A DNA stretch of 64,000 bases from Prionace glauca (GCA_037974335.1 CM075760.1:64884860-64948859); one strand, 5' to 3'. Positions 34,675-46,794 are shown, numbered from the stretch's first letter. The notes: generated by a model not told the origin, from the sequence alone. Made by a program: numbers and translations.

Positions 34675-35025
34675 TGGTCAAGCATAGAACCCTACAGTGC
34701 AGAAACAGGCCCTTCGGCCCATCGAGTCTGCACCGAACACAATCCCACCCAAACCCTATCCCCATATCCCTACACATTTACCTGCTAATCCCTCTAACCT
34801 ACACATCCCAGGACACTAAGGGGAAATTTTTAGCATAGCCAATGAACCTAACCCGCACATCTTTGGACTGTGGGAGGAAACCGGAGCACCCGGAGAAAAC
34901 CCACGCAGACACGAGGAGAATGTGCAAACTCCACACAGGCAGTGACCCGAGCCGGGAATCGAACCCAGGATCCTGGAGCTGTGAAGCAGCAGTGCTAACC
35001 ACTGTGCTACCGTGCCGTCCTGTGA
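34675..35025 (-). mobile_element. SINE, antisense, full length
   Basis: The best full copy in the window: tail catagaaccctacagtgcag at the left, body cacatccctgtg-like sequence, an antisense B box gggaatcgaaccc near 34,955 and a tRNA-like head ending accactgtgctaccgtgccg. About 350 bp. It is a good reference for the other copies. Confidence 0.92.
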
Positions 35026-35039
35026 TCTGCCTGATCACA

Positions 35040-35520
35040 GCAACAACACCATAGAATCCCTGCAATTCAAAAGGAGGCCATTCGGTCTAACAGCTCTGCA
35101 GTGGCCCTCCAGCAGAGCATCCTACTTGGGCCCAGCCTTCACCCTATCCCGACAGTGACACATATTCACAGGCTAATCCCCCGAACCTACACATAGTCGA
35201 ACACTAATAAGAAATTTAGCATAGACAATCCACCTTGGACCTGTGAAGGATACTTTACTGGATAGCTGGAGCAGACTTGATGAGCCGAATGGTCTCCTTC
35301 TGCACTGTAGGGATTCGATGATTCTACCTTGCACATCATTGGACGCTAAGGGCCAATTTATCACAGCCAATCCACCTAACCTGCACATCCTGGGACTGTG
35401 GAAGGAAACTGGAGCACTGGGAGGAAACACACATGGACATGGGTAGAATGTGAAAACCATTCACATTCACCCAGGGTTGGAAGCGAACCCGTTCCCTGTG
35501 AAGCAGCAAAACTAATTGTA
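35040..35520 (-). mobile_element. Two nested antisense SINEs
   Basis: One SINE starts at catagaatccctgcaattca (35,051). Its central part is interrupted at about 35,228-35,330 by a sense-oriented SINE tail (gacttgatgagccgaatggt). Antisense SINE body then continues with acctgcacatcctgggactg to about 35,520. The nesting order is inferred. Confidence 0.65.
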
Positions 35521-35524
35521 ACTC

Positions 35525-36405
35525 TTACTGATAACCATATTGGATTTTTTATTCTTCTGTCGGGTGAATGTGATCACCATTTGTGACAGGAATATTGAGA
35601 CATCAGATCTTGTTTTTTTTTTAATTTAACTTGTCTAGTTTAAACGGACTAAATCCTCAATCAAATTATCATTCAGTGGAATATCTGCCTGTTCACAGAT
35701 GCTTTATTAATTGTGACATCAGAACTTTGAGAACTAATTCTGAAATGGAATGTATCATTTTCTTTTAATTAAATACAAGTGGTGTTATGAATGTTCAAAA
35801 GTTTCTATTCATTTTGAACCAACTGTTAAAATTCTTAAAATAAATCGCTATTTTGATCAATAAGTGACGGTTTATCTGGTATTGCTGTCATGAACATTTC
35901 ATTGTAAACAGTGAGTTTTTATGTAAATAAATACAAAAATAGAAATTCCAAATTAGATTGTTGACTGACAAAAACACAACAAATATTTCCCCACCAACAC
36001 AGCACAGAAATAGAGACAACCATGCAAATCAATCAACGGATTCCAGTAATGGTTGTTTTTCAACATTATTTATTCATCAGTTATGTGAGGAAAAATATCA
36101 TGATGAAATCTATGTTCGAAATTAGGAAATAATCCCTCTGATCCCGAAATAAAATGACACAAAAACACAGAACATCTCTATCTTTCTCCTGTGTCTTGTG
36201 TCTCCACGATGGTTCATCGTCGTCACTCCACAGATGAAGTCAACGTCTGTCCAACGTATTCTCTCAGCCAGAGTTACAGGCTTCTAAAATATGTGATTAA
36301 ATTCATTTGAATCCGTGAGTGAGATGGACTCTAAAAGGTCTCTTGAACATTGTATGATCTTGAAATGCTTGCTACATTTTCTGTTGCATCTAACCTCGGG
36401 TGTAG
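35525..36405. other. Unassigned AT-rich sequence
   Basis: I see no gene or recognised repeat here. Confidence 0.45.
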
Positions 36406-37110
36406 CTAATGATAAAAATCGATGTGGCAGCACCAAGGGATCTTTCCCTAGATTTAGCCGGTGTTATCCCTGTCCTTGGAATATTTGACTGGGCAGTGTG
36501 TAGGAATATTTACTCTGCATCTCAACTCACTGTAGCTGCCTCTTGAATGTTTGATATGACTTTGTCAATATCAAGATTTAGTCCGTATGTAATCTCTGTT
36601 GTACCTGACCTGGATGTGTTTTATTGAAGTGTGCAGACGATTTTTCCCCTGTAAGAACATAAGAAATAGGAGCAGGAGTAGGCCATCTGGCCCTTCGAGC
36701 CTGCCTCGCCATTCAATAAGATCATGGCTGATCTGTCGTGGCTCAGTTCCACATTCCCGCCCTCGCCCCATAACCCTTAATCCCCTCTCTTATCAAAAAC
36801 CTAGCATCTGTACCTAGCATCTGCCTCCGAATCTCTGAAGGAAACATACAGGAGAGGTTTTACATCGAAGAGAGTCCATTCTCTTTCTGCCTTCATTTTG
36901 TTTGAGCAGACTTAATACAAGGAGGTTCACTCTGTTTCTATACACGATACTGTTCCGGGAATGTTTGATTTGAATAGTGTAGAGGGAGATACACTTTGTA
37001 CTGATTCATGCTATTCCTGACTTGGGAGTATTTAATTTGGCAATGCAGAGGGAATATTGCATTCTGCAGCTAAGCCCATGTTACTCCTGTCCTGCAAGTT
37101 TATGATGGTG
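36405..37110 (+). repeat. Degenerate tandem repeat, about 65-bp units
   Basis: Diverged units share a pattern of a ggaatgtttgatt-like start, agtgtagagggagat-like centre and ctgttactcctgtcct-like end (near 36,470, 36,545, 36,955, 37,025, 37,095). A LINE piece at 36,652-36,845 interrupts them. The array is old. Confidence 0.55.
36652..36845 (-). mobile_element. CR1-like LINE 3' end, antisense
   Basis: Runs from the tail gtaagaacataagaaatagg to cccctctcttatcaaaaacc, matching the first part of the copies at 48,473 and 50,600. It is inserted into the degenerate tandem repeat. Confidence 0.9.
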
Positions 37111-37129
37111 CAGTCGCCAACTCTGAAAA

Positions 37130-38500
37130 TTTCACGGGGATTGAATTTGTCTATTTATATTACAGTAAATTTACCCTGTGTCAACTTATATTATGAGGCT
37201 ATCTATTTCTTTATTTTTCACTAGAGCTTAAATCATTTTATATTGCATGTCGAATTTTATATTGCCTGTCTCGACTCATATTAGACTGAATCTTTTATCT
37301 GTTTGTACTAAGTTAGATGCTTTCCCTGTTTATGTTGTCCGTAATTTTGTTCTTTATATAAAGCGAGATGTTGTCTCTGTTTATATTAATTTAGGTATTT
37401 CTCGGTTTGTATCAAACTAGATGTAGTCTTTTTTCTGAAATTGACCGTGTCCATGTATATATTGAATTATGATGTGGGTATTGAATTAGACATGGTTTCA
37501 GTTTTTATTGCACTGGTCAAGGCCAGTAATGATAAAACTGGCTGGAAGAACACAATTCTCTGCATCCTTCTGCAACTACAAACTCGATGAGATTTTGGGA
37601 TTTGGAAAAGAAGAAGCGATTTCTGAATTCTACTTCTGCTGACTGCATTCAAAATGGATACCAATTCCTGTGTAGAATGCACTGTCAACAAAGAATAAAA
37701 ATCAAAGACAATTACAGCACAAGAAAAGGCCTTTCGGCCCTCCAAGACTGCACCAACCAAATACTGTCGACCCAATACTGCCCGTTTCTGGATGTTCTGG
37801 ATGCTGCCTGATAGCAATAATTTTATCCCGACATATTATCTCTTCTTCTCGAAGAACGGTGTATTAACACAGACATAATTCAAATAGAGGTTTACTTAAG
37901 TGCAATAACACTGGAATAACACTGACACATTCTACTGAAATACATGCAGGGTAAGTATCGAACATTACATATCCAGCGAGAATGTGTAGTGCAATGTAAA
38001 CTGAGTTCTGATCTAGCAGAGTATTAACAGAGCCAGACTGTATTTTAATATAAGCAGGGGCCTGATCCAACAAAGTAGAAATGAGTTAGTGCCGAGTGTC
38101 ATGTAGGTGTGGTCAAATGTCAGATTCCAATGACACCCACATCCCATGAAAGAAACATTTTTTTAAAAATGACATTGTCTTGAAAAGAAAACTGAAACAG
38201 TATATTCTGCAGTTTTACTGATATAGGAACTTGTGTGACATGAACTGAGACATTGCCGACTTATTAATGATACTGGACCGAGATTTATATGAGCTGAGAT
38301 GGTAATAATGACTGGTACAGGATTGAGACATGTTTAATCTGAAACAGAATCCAGAGTGTTAGTGATAACTACTGACACAGAACCCTGACTGATATAAACT
38401 AAAACAGAGCCTACTTTATTCGTAATAATTGTTGATACAGAACCGAGACTGATACACACTGAGATTTGTACAATGCAGCACAGAGAAGGTATTACAAAGT
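37130..38500. repeat. Weakly periodic AT-rich region in two orientations
   Basis: At 37,140-37,460 elements like gttgtctctgtttatatta recur about every 50-60 bp. At 38,230-38,480 the reverse type (tgatataaactaaaacagag, gatacagaaccgagactgat) recurs. Between them lies an antisense LINE-like tail at 37,690-37,815 (aaaggcctttcggccctcca). The periodicity is by eye. Confidence 0.45.
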
Positions 38501-38894
38501 GCAATAAAACTGAGATATGGCGTAGTCTTAAATAATCATTGATGGTGCAGCATTAACTTAGACATGACTTAGACATGACTAATGAACTATTAGCATAGTA
38601 ACTGTGGCAGAACCATGTGTAACGCATGAAGACTGTATTTCTAGTTTAGTGTACAGTGGCAAATGTTGCGAAGCAGTAAGAATTAAGATACAGCCTCTTA
38701 TCAGGTTAGAACAGACATGGCTAATTGCGATCATAACTTGGAAATTATAATATTAACAGGGGCGCTACATCATATATGAGTACCTGAAATTGAGCCGAGT
38801 GCAGGAAAAGAAAATTTAGATAGGACCTCCTGGAATGTGATCCAAGCAGACCTTAGTGTATCACAGACAGAGTCAGAGGCGAGTTGAGTATAGG

Positions 38895-39240
38895 CAGAAA
38901 TATAATACGTTTAAAATTGGAAAAAGAAACATAGAAAATTTCAGCTCAGAATCGGGTCTTTTTGCCCTTCTTGTCTGTGCTGAACCATTTTGTTGCCTAG
39001 TCCCACTCACCTGCACTTGGACCATATCCCTCCAAACCCCTCTCATCCATGAACCCGTCCAAGGTTTTCTCAAATGTTAAATGTGACCCTGCATTTACCA
39101 CTTTATTCGGCAGCTCATTCCACACTCCCACCACTCTCTGCGTGAAGAACCCCCCCCCCCACCCCCAATATTCCCTTTAAACTTTTCTCCTTTACCCTTA
39201 ACCCATGCCCTCGGTTTTTTCCTCTCCCCTCGCCTCCTTA
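38895..39240 (-). mobile_element. CR1-like LINE 3' end, antisense
   Basis: Starts gaaacatagaaaatttcagc, then tgaacccgtccaaggttttc and cattccacactcccaccact, the antisense C-terminal region of an older subfamily. A run of C (39,150-39,163) sits in it. Confidence 0.75.
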
Positions 39241-39299
39241 TTTCGTGAGATTTTGGCGTCACTGGTGAAGTCAACTTTTGTTGTTATATCCTAATTTCC

Positions 39300-40110
39300 T
39301 TTGAGAATGTGATGACAGGCTTTGGAAAGCTGGTGAGTGAGGTGTTCTTCGACACAGCTACTTTTTCCAGAATGGTATTGAGGTTTTTGAGTGGGACAAG
39401 TCGGGCAAGTAGAGAATATTCAATCGTTTATGTTGCAACAGAGGCCGGTTCATGTGCGGTATTGTCCTTTGTTCTTTGTTCATACTCCTCACTTTTGTCT
39501 TGTAGATGACGGATAGAGTTTGGGAATGCAGGCAAGCAGCTGTTCACAACAGAACTCCTGGCATCTGACCTGCTCTTGCAGCAACTTGTTTTAAAAGCCT
39601 GTTCCAGTTCAGATGTTCATGAATTATATTGCCCAGGATGTTGACAGTGAGGGATTCTGTGAGAAAAATGATACTTAGTGTCAAGGGGAAATCGTTGGAA
39701 TCTCCCTTATTGGAGAAGGTCATTGCCTGCCACTTGTGTGGCATCAATATTACTTGTCACTCATTAGCCCAAGACTGAATGTTTTCTCAGCCTTGCTTCA
39801 TATGGACGCAGACTGTATCAATGCCTGAGGAGTTGGAACTGGTGTTGAACTTTGTTCAGTCTTCAACGAACATCCCATACATCAGTGATAATGATGGCTG
39901 AAGCTTGGGGCTATGTCACTAAGCTGAAAAATTCCTGCAAAGCTCTGTGACTGAGATGATTGATCATTAACATCCACAACCATCTTCCTTTGTGTTCCAG
40001 CCAGTGAACTGTCTTCCCTCTGATTCCCATTAGCTGTAATGGTGGTGAAGCACTTTCTTGAACAGCTGGAAAACCTGCAATGTAAGTACACCCATAATGC
40101 TGTTAGAGAG
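39300..40110 (-). mobile_element. LINE of the second lineage, antisense
   Basis: Contains ttgcctgccacttgtgtggc, tgaactttgttcagtcttca and atccacaaccatcttccttt. The last block is shared with 27,100. No frame survives. It overlaps in element coordinates with the start of the copy at 27,065, so these are separate insertions. Confidence 0.65.
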
Positions 40111-40279
40111 GATTCTCATGGATTCCGACCCAGCGACAGTATAGGATCAGTAATATATGTTCAAATCAGTTGATGAGAGTTTTGGAGCGGAATTTCCAGG
40201 CGGGGTTGTTCCAATTCACCAATTATCATCAATTCATACAGATAAACAATTATTTCACCAATTATATTCAGCATTTTGA

Positions 40280-40405
40280 AAAAAAAAACAAAATATTGCG
40301 GATCCTGGAAATTGAAACAAAAACAATACATTCTGGAAAATCTCAACTGATCTTACATCTGTGGAGAGAGAATAGAGCCAACGTTTTGAGTCAGGAAAAC
40401 ATTGT
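40280..40405 (+). repeat. Interspersed repeat, same type as at 33,704
   Basis: gaaaatctcaactgatctta followed by catctgtggagagagaat. Diverged and without visible target duplication. Confidence 0.6.
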
Positions 40406-40744
40406 TTTTTAATTTGGGGAAATTTGAAGAGGATGGTTAAATTGGGAAATGATGAGTGTGGATAGGGATTAGGAAGCTTATTTTCGTACATAGTTAGTGA
40501 TTAAGGCGTTGATTAATTTAGTTGGGTTGGAGAAGTTGAGTATGATGTTTGTGATCGGTATGTGAATTGATGTAATTGTGTGTGGCTGGAAATAGTATAT
40601 ATCATTGAACAGTAACTACTTAAACTATCCCCATCTCACAGGAAAGTTATGCAGCTTCTCTGACATCTTGTTAAAAATAATGATGAGCTCTCCAATCATC
40701 AGGAACACTCTGTCGAAGAGCCATCCAGCCTCCATTCTGTCTCC

Positions 40745-41055
40745 ACAGATATAGAACATAGAACATAGAACATTACAGCACAAACAGGCCCTTCGGCCCT
40801 CGAGTTGCGCCGATCACATCAACCCCACCAATCTATAGACCTATCTATAACCCCCAATCCCATTAAACCCCATATACTCATCCAGAAGTCTTTTAAAAGA
40901 CCCCAGCGAGTTCGCCTCGACGGGATGACGGCAGCTGATGACGGCAGCCGATTCCATTCACTCACCACCCTCTGAGTGAAAAACTTACCCCTAACATCAC
41001 CTCTGTACTTCCCTCCCCGCACCTTAAATCTGTGTCCTCTCGTAGACATGCTGAA
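40745..41055 (-). mobile_element. CR1-like LINE 3' end, antisense
   Basis: Tail gaacatagaacattacagca at the left. The minus frame 40,819-41,049 encodes STRGHRFKVRGGKYRGDV and FFTQRVVSEWNRLP. Relatively young and belonging to the same lineage as the element at 175-1119. Confidence 0.88.
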
Positions 41056-41059
41056 ATTT

Positions 41060-42000
41060 TCCAGCTTTTTCTGATTGTTTTCAGTATTTCATTCCATACA
41101 ACACACAGTTGTAATTTACTTCGTATGATTTATTTGATATTCCTATTTATTGACATTACACTGGCCTTTTATCACCAAGGAATAAACCCTGTCCCAGAAT
41201 TCAGTGGGGAATGGAATTAATTCAGCCCGAGGATAATGAACAGCTACCCAGCAGCCTCTGCGCTTCATTAACATGTAATCACCTCATCATCACATAGAAA
41301 GCCCTGGTACATAGCTGGAGTGTGTGATGGTTTTCAAAGTGATGATGTAAATGAAACCAACTGTATCTCATGTGAAGTTACTGAATCTTTAAATCCCGAT
41401 TTATTATTACACTGTTTTGGGAAGTAATGTCACACTTGTAGTTGTCCAGTGAGTCTCACAATATTTCTGTTGTACCTTATTTAATTTTCACCCTGTTACC
41501 TTACTAATTTGGGTGAGGGCATGATGAGAGATTTGTTGTAAGTGAAAGAATCACATGTTTAAAATATTACAATCCTCTCTCCTCAAACTAATCATCTTCA
41601 CTCTTTTTACCTTGGGTATGAAGATTCAGCATCAGCAGAGAAATCCGAGCCTCAGGAAAATCTCGTCCTTCTCTTCGTGAGGATCAGTTTGCTAACTCCC
41701 GAAAAACTCTGGATAGATTTTGCCGAGACACACTGGAAGAATTGGAGACATTAGACTGAGACTAATCGAATAAAGGAGCTGATTCAATTTATGAAATAAT
41801 CAAGTACAAATACGGGAATGCAGAAGAGCATCTTTCAATGCCATCTATTCATGCATCCATCAATCGATTCACTGATTCCTCAATAAAAATATTCAGGATT
41901 CAAACTGTCATTCATTCAAATTTCATTCATTCCAAAGTCATTCATTCCTGCATCAACACAAGAATACAATTATTATTTGCATAGATTGTGACATAATATT
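41060..42000. other. Unassigned sequence with a short cattcat repeat
   Basis: At 41,845-41,955 short cattcattc-like words recur. Nothing else recognised. Confidence 0.45.
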
Positions 42001-42004
42001 AATT

Positions 42005-42190
42005 TAGTTGATCAAGTGATCCAGAGGCCCAGGACAATGCTGTGAGGACGGGAATTTAAATCGGCCCATTGCAACTGGTCGAAGTTGAATTCAATTAATA
42101 AACCTGGAACAGATACTAACGGCGACCATTGGAACTTCTCTGACTCTCCAATGGAGGAAACCTACCATCGCTACCTGGTCTCGCAAGACT
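42005..42190 (+). repeat. Interspersed repeat of unnamed family
   Basis: Contains caatgctgtgaggacgggaa and ctaccatcgctacctggtct. It marks the left edge of unit B. Confidence 0.55.
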
Positions 42191-44044
42191 GTGACTTCAG
42201 GTGGACAGCAAAGTAGCTACTCTTTAATATCTTCAGAAGTGACCGAAACAAAAACAGCCAGTTCAAGGGAATTTGGGAGAGGCAAAAAGTGCTGCTCTTT
42301 CCAATCAAACATCCCATGGAAGAATAAGGGGAAAGAAAACACAAACATACATTTTCATGTATCTTTTCGCTGAGACATCTCTCAGTTTGCCTGTAATCCT
42401 TTCTATCCATCCATCACAATATCCTGATCATCGTTATGGCTAACAGGGTATCAGAAAAGCTGCATGGATTTCCTTTCTGTAGTAATGGGGAATAAAAACA
42501 TCTACAATTACAACTTCTAAAAATTAAAGTGCCTCCAGTACTGTTGCTGGGTAGATTTGTTTTTAATTAGGCCTAACTGACAACGTGAAGAGTTTTAAGT
42601 TGGCTTGTAGCCAAGCGGTCAGTACTGAAGAAACAGATCTTTGATCGACTGCACAAACATCCCCAGATGTTTTCTGTCAATAACTTTAAGCATTTGACAG
42701 CAGCCTGGATTGCTGCCAAATACTGTGTGGGGCAGATTAGCGTGAACCTGGATGGACAACATGGGATTCAGACATTTAAACAATAAATGTTTCATTCCCA
42801 CAAGGAAAACACGTTTTAAATCGTAATCATTCTAATCAAATATTTGCATTCAGTGTCCTGTTCATTGTGTGAGTAAATGGTATCACAAAACAATAAAGTA
42901 ACCAGATGCTTTTTCATTTGTATAGCTTCCAAATAAATGCCATTCCAGTATTTAAAGTCTGTTTATTAACCAAATCATGAAATGCGAGCGAGAGAGAGAT
43001 GTTAATTTTTCCCAATTTCCCAGTCACTTGAGATCAGAGTAATGACCAAAAATGAATCGAAATAATATTAAAATAACATCATAAAACTGACTTGACAGCG
43101 GAGTTACCTGGAATATTCTGAATGTTCTGTATCTCATTTAAACAGGCCTCTTGAGTGTGATTAGCATCGTGCGCTATTGCACAGTATAATCTGATTTCCA
43201 TTCTTGAAGAGTTCCTCTCATAGCTGCCAATGGGTGGAGAAATGATCAGTTCATAACCTGATTCAATGGAAGATAAAACATTTATTCTTGTGATATTGTG
43301 CAATGTGCCGCAATGTCCTGTTATCTTGTATTCCCAATACCAGTGAATGTTAGACAGCTGGAGGACAACAGATTGAGCTGCAAAAATTTGAACGCTGAAG
43401 GAGAACTTTAATGACCTCCGTGCCCGTTCCGAGTCATTAACTTCTCAGTCAAAAGTCGATTTAATTTTATGTTTCTCTGTCAACTCACTATTTAATCATC
43501 AGAAGGGAGGGATTCTTATTATTTTTAAAGGGCTGTCTTCGAGATTGGGGCAGATTGAAAAATACAAGGAGAAACATTGTAGTGTGTGCGAGTTTCTACT
43601 CATCTTCAGACCCAATTGTGCAGTGATAGCCATCCCCGCTTTAAATAGAATCACTTTGTATATTCCACACATTTAATTACAGAAATCGATAAAAACATTC
43701 TTCTGATAAATTATGCTTTATTATTGTAATATGACAGAGACCCGGAATTGTTGCAAAATTGACTGACACACTCTTTATTTTCAGAAATTGTTATTTCATC
43801 ATTTTTAGATGTGTGTTCTTGTTAGTGGCGTGGTAATAAAATAGTCATACTTCCAATTGAATTAGATTTCTTTTCAGATAACGAAATGATGAACTGCAAC
43901 ATCACCATCAGAAATAATGGGGACAATATAATGAACATTTTAGCCAAACAAATATCCCGATACAGATAAAATGTCCATTTTAATATTAATCTATTGTAAA
44001 TCTCCGAGTCCATTCTGTTGGGGGTGTGGAAGGTGGGACGTGGA

Positions 44045-44088
44045 TCCAGGCGCCGCCTCCAGCAGGGAATCAACAGGCGGCGCCTGGA
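44045..44088. promoter_or_regulatory. GC-rich 14-bp perfect inverted repeat upstream of the V gene
   Basis: tccaggcgccgcct (44,045-44,058) and aggcggcgcctgga (44,075-44,088) are exact reverse complements around a 16-bp spacer, in otherwise AT-rich flank, about 125 bp before the start codon. It could bind a dimeric factor or form a hairpin. Function is inference. Confidence 0.7.
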
Positions 44089-44109
44089 AAGCCGCCCCCT
44101 TCTGCCGGG

Positions 44110-44119
44110 TATTTAAATA
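44110..44119 (+). promoter_or_regulatory. TATA-like element of the V promoter
   Basis: tatttaaata lies 92 bp before the ATG. I found no exact ATGCAAAT octamer in the 300 bp upstream, which is unusual for a VH promoter. Confidence 0.45.
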
Positions 44120-44210
44120 CCGCTCACTGGGACCGGAATCCAACAGTCCGGGAGCTGGTTTGTTCACTGAGTTCCTGACACAACCATTTTTTTTCAAAGT
44201 GACCAGAAAG

Positions 44211-44256
44211 ATGAGCTCGGCGATTTCTCTCACTTTGTTGCTGACTTTCTTATCCG
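44211..44256 (+). CDS. IgM-type heavy chain, leader exon
   Basis: Encodes MSSAISLTLLLTFLS plus one base of the next codon, a hydrophobic signal-peptide core. The donor is CCG|GTGAGT. Joined to 44,383 it gives a cleavage region GVQS-EVV, a standard VH signal end. A 126-bp intron separates it from the V exon, as in other V genes. The ATG is the first in the likely transcript. Confidence 0.92.
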
Positions 44257-44382
44257 GTGAGTAGTTTTTATTGCCCAAGTGCCTCACTATTACTGTCTCA
44301 GTGTTATGCTCTTGTGCATTGTTTCAGAGTCAGCACTCATTTCACCAGGATTAATCCGCGGGGTTATTGAAATTATTTACAG

Positions 44383-44754
44383 GTGTCCAGTCGGAAGTTG
44401 TGTTTACTCAACCAGAGGTAGCGACCGGGCGTCCCGGAGGCTCCCTGAGACTGACCTGTAAAACCAGCGGCTTCAATCTTCATCACGCTTACATGTACTG
44501 GGTCCGAATAGTTCCGGGACAGGAGCTGGAGTGGTTGGTTTTCTATCTTTCTTCCTCCAACAACAAGTACGACCCAGGGATTCAGAATAGATTCGTTGCG
44601 TCCAAAGATCTTTCAACCAATATATTCGCTTTGGAAATGAATAACCTGAAGAGAGAAGACACCGCCATCTATTATTGTGCTTGGCAGACAAAATTACCTG
44701 CGACGCATTTCGTCGACTTCTGGGGATCAGGAACCGCAGTGACAGTCACTGCAG
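44383..44754 (+). CDS. Germline-joined VDJ exon of an IgM-type heavy chain
   Basis: One exon encodes the whole V domain, residues 16-139 of the precursor. FR1 is [20 protein letters not shown] with Cys41, FR2 starts at Trp55 ([12 protein letters not shown]), FR3 ends REDTAIYYC with Cys114, CDR3 is [13 protein letters not shown], and the J part is [12 protein letters not shown]. Because J follows FR3 without interruption, and no heptamer/nonamer signal lies between them, V, D and J are already fused in the germline. The acceptor is aattatttacag and the donor CAG|GTAAGA, phase 1, which suits C1. The product would pair with a light chain in B cells with one fixed specificity. WGSG replaces the more common WGQG. 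The frame is intact. Confidence 0.93.
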
Positions 44755-45734
44755 GTAAGAACATAACATTTGTTTGGTTACTGTTCTGCTTGAGAATCTT
44801 TTGTTTATAATTTTCTCTATTTTGAAAATTCATTCGTTCACTGAAATGTGTGTCTGGTGGACACTGTATTGAGATTTTTTGTTACAATGTTGGTGTGATT
44901 CTGTCGAAAGGGGTTATAGAAGTGCGTTGTTTGTGCACAACGGATGCTGCTGACCTATTCTGTCGCTGACTGTTTTGACTTCTTGTTTATTTGCGGGTCT
45001 GCTGTTTGTCCGGGTCACTTTGAACATCTGTTATACAGATTGTTGTTTCTATACTGTGTCATCTCGGTGACGTCTGATTGCTACTGTTTTACCGATCTAA
45101 TGAAAAAGGCAAAAAGGTTCAAATATTTTTTCAATATCATTGTCGTCAGAAATATTTCGCAGTTAGATTTCTATAATCAAGTATTTTTTATGAAGATTGG
45201 ATTGACGTCTGTTAATATCTCTTATTATACCGCACATGAAGGCCTACATACATTATTTTTAAAAATCTCAACGCAATTAAAGGCTTTATTAGGTGCCCTT
45301 ATACAGATATAACTTGATATATAGCAGTAGTATCCATAATGTTTATACTGTGGTTATATCATAAGATATGAATTAATAATTATAATGTCATAATATTAGC
45401 TTGTTAAACATATTTCGTCTATTCATAGAAAGTACTTGAGAACCAAAGATGTATGCTTTCAAGAAGGAATTAGTTATTGCTCTTGAGACGAAAGTCATCA
45501 AAGGATATGGGATAGGGGGTGGGGGGGTGGAGGGGAGGAGGGAGTCGTGGCAGAGATCATGAGTTGTGTAATCAACCATAATCAGACTGAAGAGCGGAGC
45601 AGGCTCAAAGGGCGGAATCATCCAGTCCTCTTCCTGTTATCTTAGTTTATGTGTTTCTCACAGTGCTGTCGCCAATATTTCCATTCTTTTTTTTTAAAAT
45701 TATGATCTGTCGCCAATATTCCCATTCCCTTTTT
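44755..45734. other. 5' part of the V-C1 intron
   Basis: AT-rich intron with no exon seen. The 122-codon frame at 44,944-45,312 has no recognisable domain and no splice context. A local duplication lies at 45,671-45,745 (gccaatatt-cccattc followed by a T run, twice). Confidence 0.5.
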
Positions 45735-46535
45735 TTTTTAATTATGATGTGGTGATACTGGGACTGGGATAAGCACAATAAGAAATCTCACAACACTACG
45801 TTAAAGTCCAACGGGCTTGTTTGGTAGTGAATGCTTTCGGAATATTGCTCCTTCTTCACGTGAGTGAAGACTTGTGTTCCCAAATATGACAAACATAGAC
45901 ATAGATTCCATTTACAAGATAATGCTTGGAATGCGAGTCTCTACAGGTAATCAAGTTTTTACGGTACAGACCCTGTTAGTGGAGAGAGGGTTAAGCACAA
46001 ATCAAAGAGGTGTGAATTGTCTCCAGCCAGGATATTAAGTGAAATTTTACATCCCAGGAACAAAGGGGTTTAAATATAATGTAGACTGAACCTGAGATCC
46101 CGGTTGAGGCCGTCCTCATGTTGTGGAACTTGGCTATCAGTTGTTCCTTAGCGCTTCTGTTTTGTCATCTGGCGTGAAGGCCGCCTTGGACAATGCTTAC
46201 CAGAAGAAGGGAATTCAGCCTCTGATTTTGGGTTCATGTCACAATATCTGTAACCTCCATGACTTGTCAGGGCTTGCGAAATCTTACTAACTGTCCTGGC
46301 TGGAGACTATTCACTCTTCTTTAACCTGTGCTCAACCCTCTCTCCACGCAATTGTCTGTACCTGTAAAGACCTGATTACCTGTAAAAGCTCCCATTCCAA
46401 CCATTCTCTTGTAAATTGAGTCTGTGTCTACATATGCCCTGCTTGTGAACAAAACTCTTCAAATGAGTGAAGAGCAATACTTCGAAAGCTTTTGCTAACT
46501 TTTACCTCGTGTTGTGCGACTTCACGCGTTTTTTA
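45735..46535. mobile_element. Long foldback-family element with internal sequence
   Basis: The left end has gatgtggtgatactgggac, aatctcacaacactacg and ttggtagtgaatgctttcgg; the right end has gagcaatacttcgaaagctt, tttgctaacttt and cgtgttgtgcgacttc, i.e. degenerate inverted ends of the family seen at 29,810. About 550 bp of internal sequence carries a second nested inverted similarity (caatcaaggtgtgaattgtc-like left, gagactattcactcttcttt right). It has no long open frame and lies inside the Ig intron. Confidence 0.65.
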
Positions 46536-46794
46536 AATATTATTCATTCGTCCTGAGACCAATGTCTTTGGGGCTGCTGCATTGAGATTTGCTTGTCATA
46601 ATATGTTGGATGCTGTTGGCAGCCTCTTTTTAGAATCATGTTGCTGCTCTTTGAAAAGAAATGAAGCGGGTTACATCCCAGCAATGATTTGTTGTTTAGT
46701 TTATGAAAGGTATGTGCTCCGGACCTGCTTTGCATGATGATTGTTTGTGAGATTCTTTGGTAGTTTTGCATTCTTTAAAAACAGTGACATGGAG

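Larger units (their letters stand above)
42260..44700 (+). repeat. V-gene block, unit B
   Basis: Counterpart of unit A (30,690-33,955), carrying the intact leader and V exons. It lacks the insertions seen in A and is therefore shorter. Most 5' flanking sequence of the V gene is thus duplicated sequence. Confidence 0.82.

Noticed and set aside
34940-35025. tRNA gene
   Set aside because: The A/B-box-like head belongs to a SINE with body and LINE-like tail; no intact cloverleaf was seen.
42842-42849. Octamer ATTTGCAT as V promoter element
   Set aside because: About 1.4 kb upstream of the leader and not kept in the duplicated block; likely chance.
44690-44760. Recombination signal sequence between FR3 and J
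   Set aside because: No CACAGTG/CACTGTG heptamer with a nonamer at 12 or 23 bp was found; this supports a germline join.
44944-45312. 122-codon frame in the V-C1 intron as an extra exon
   Set aside because: No Ig-domain cysteines or tryptophan pattern and no splice context.
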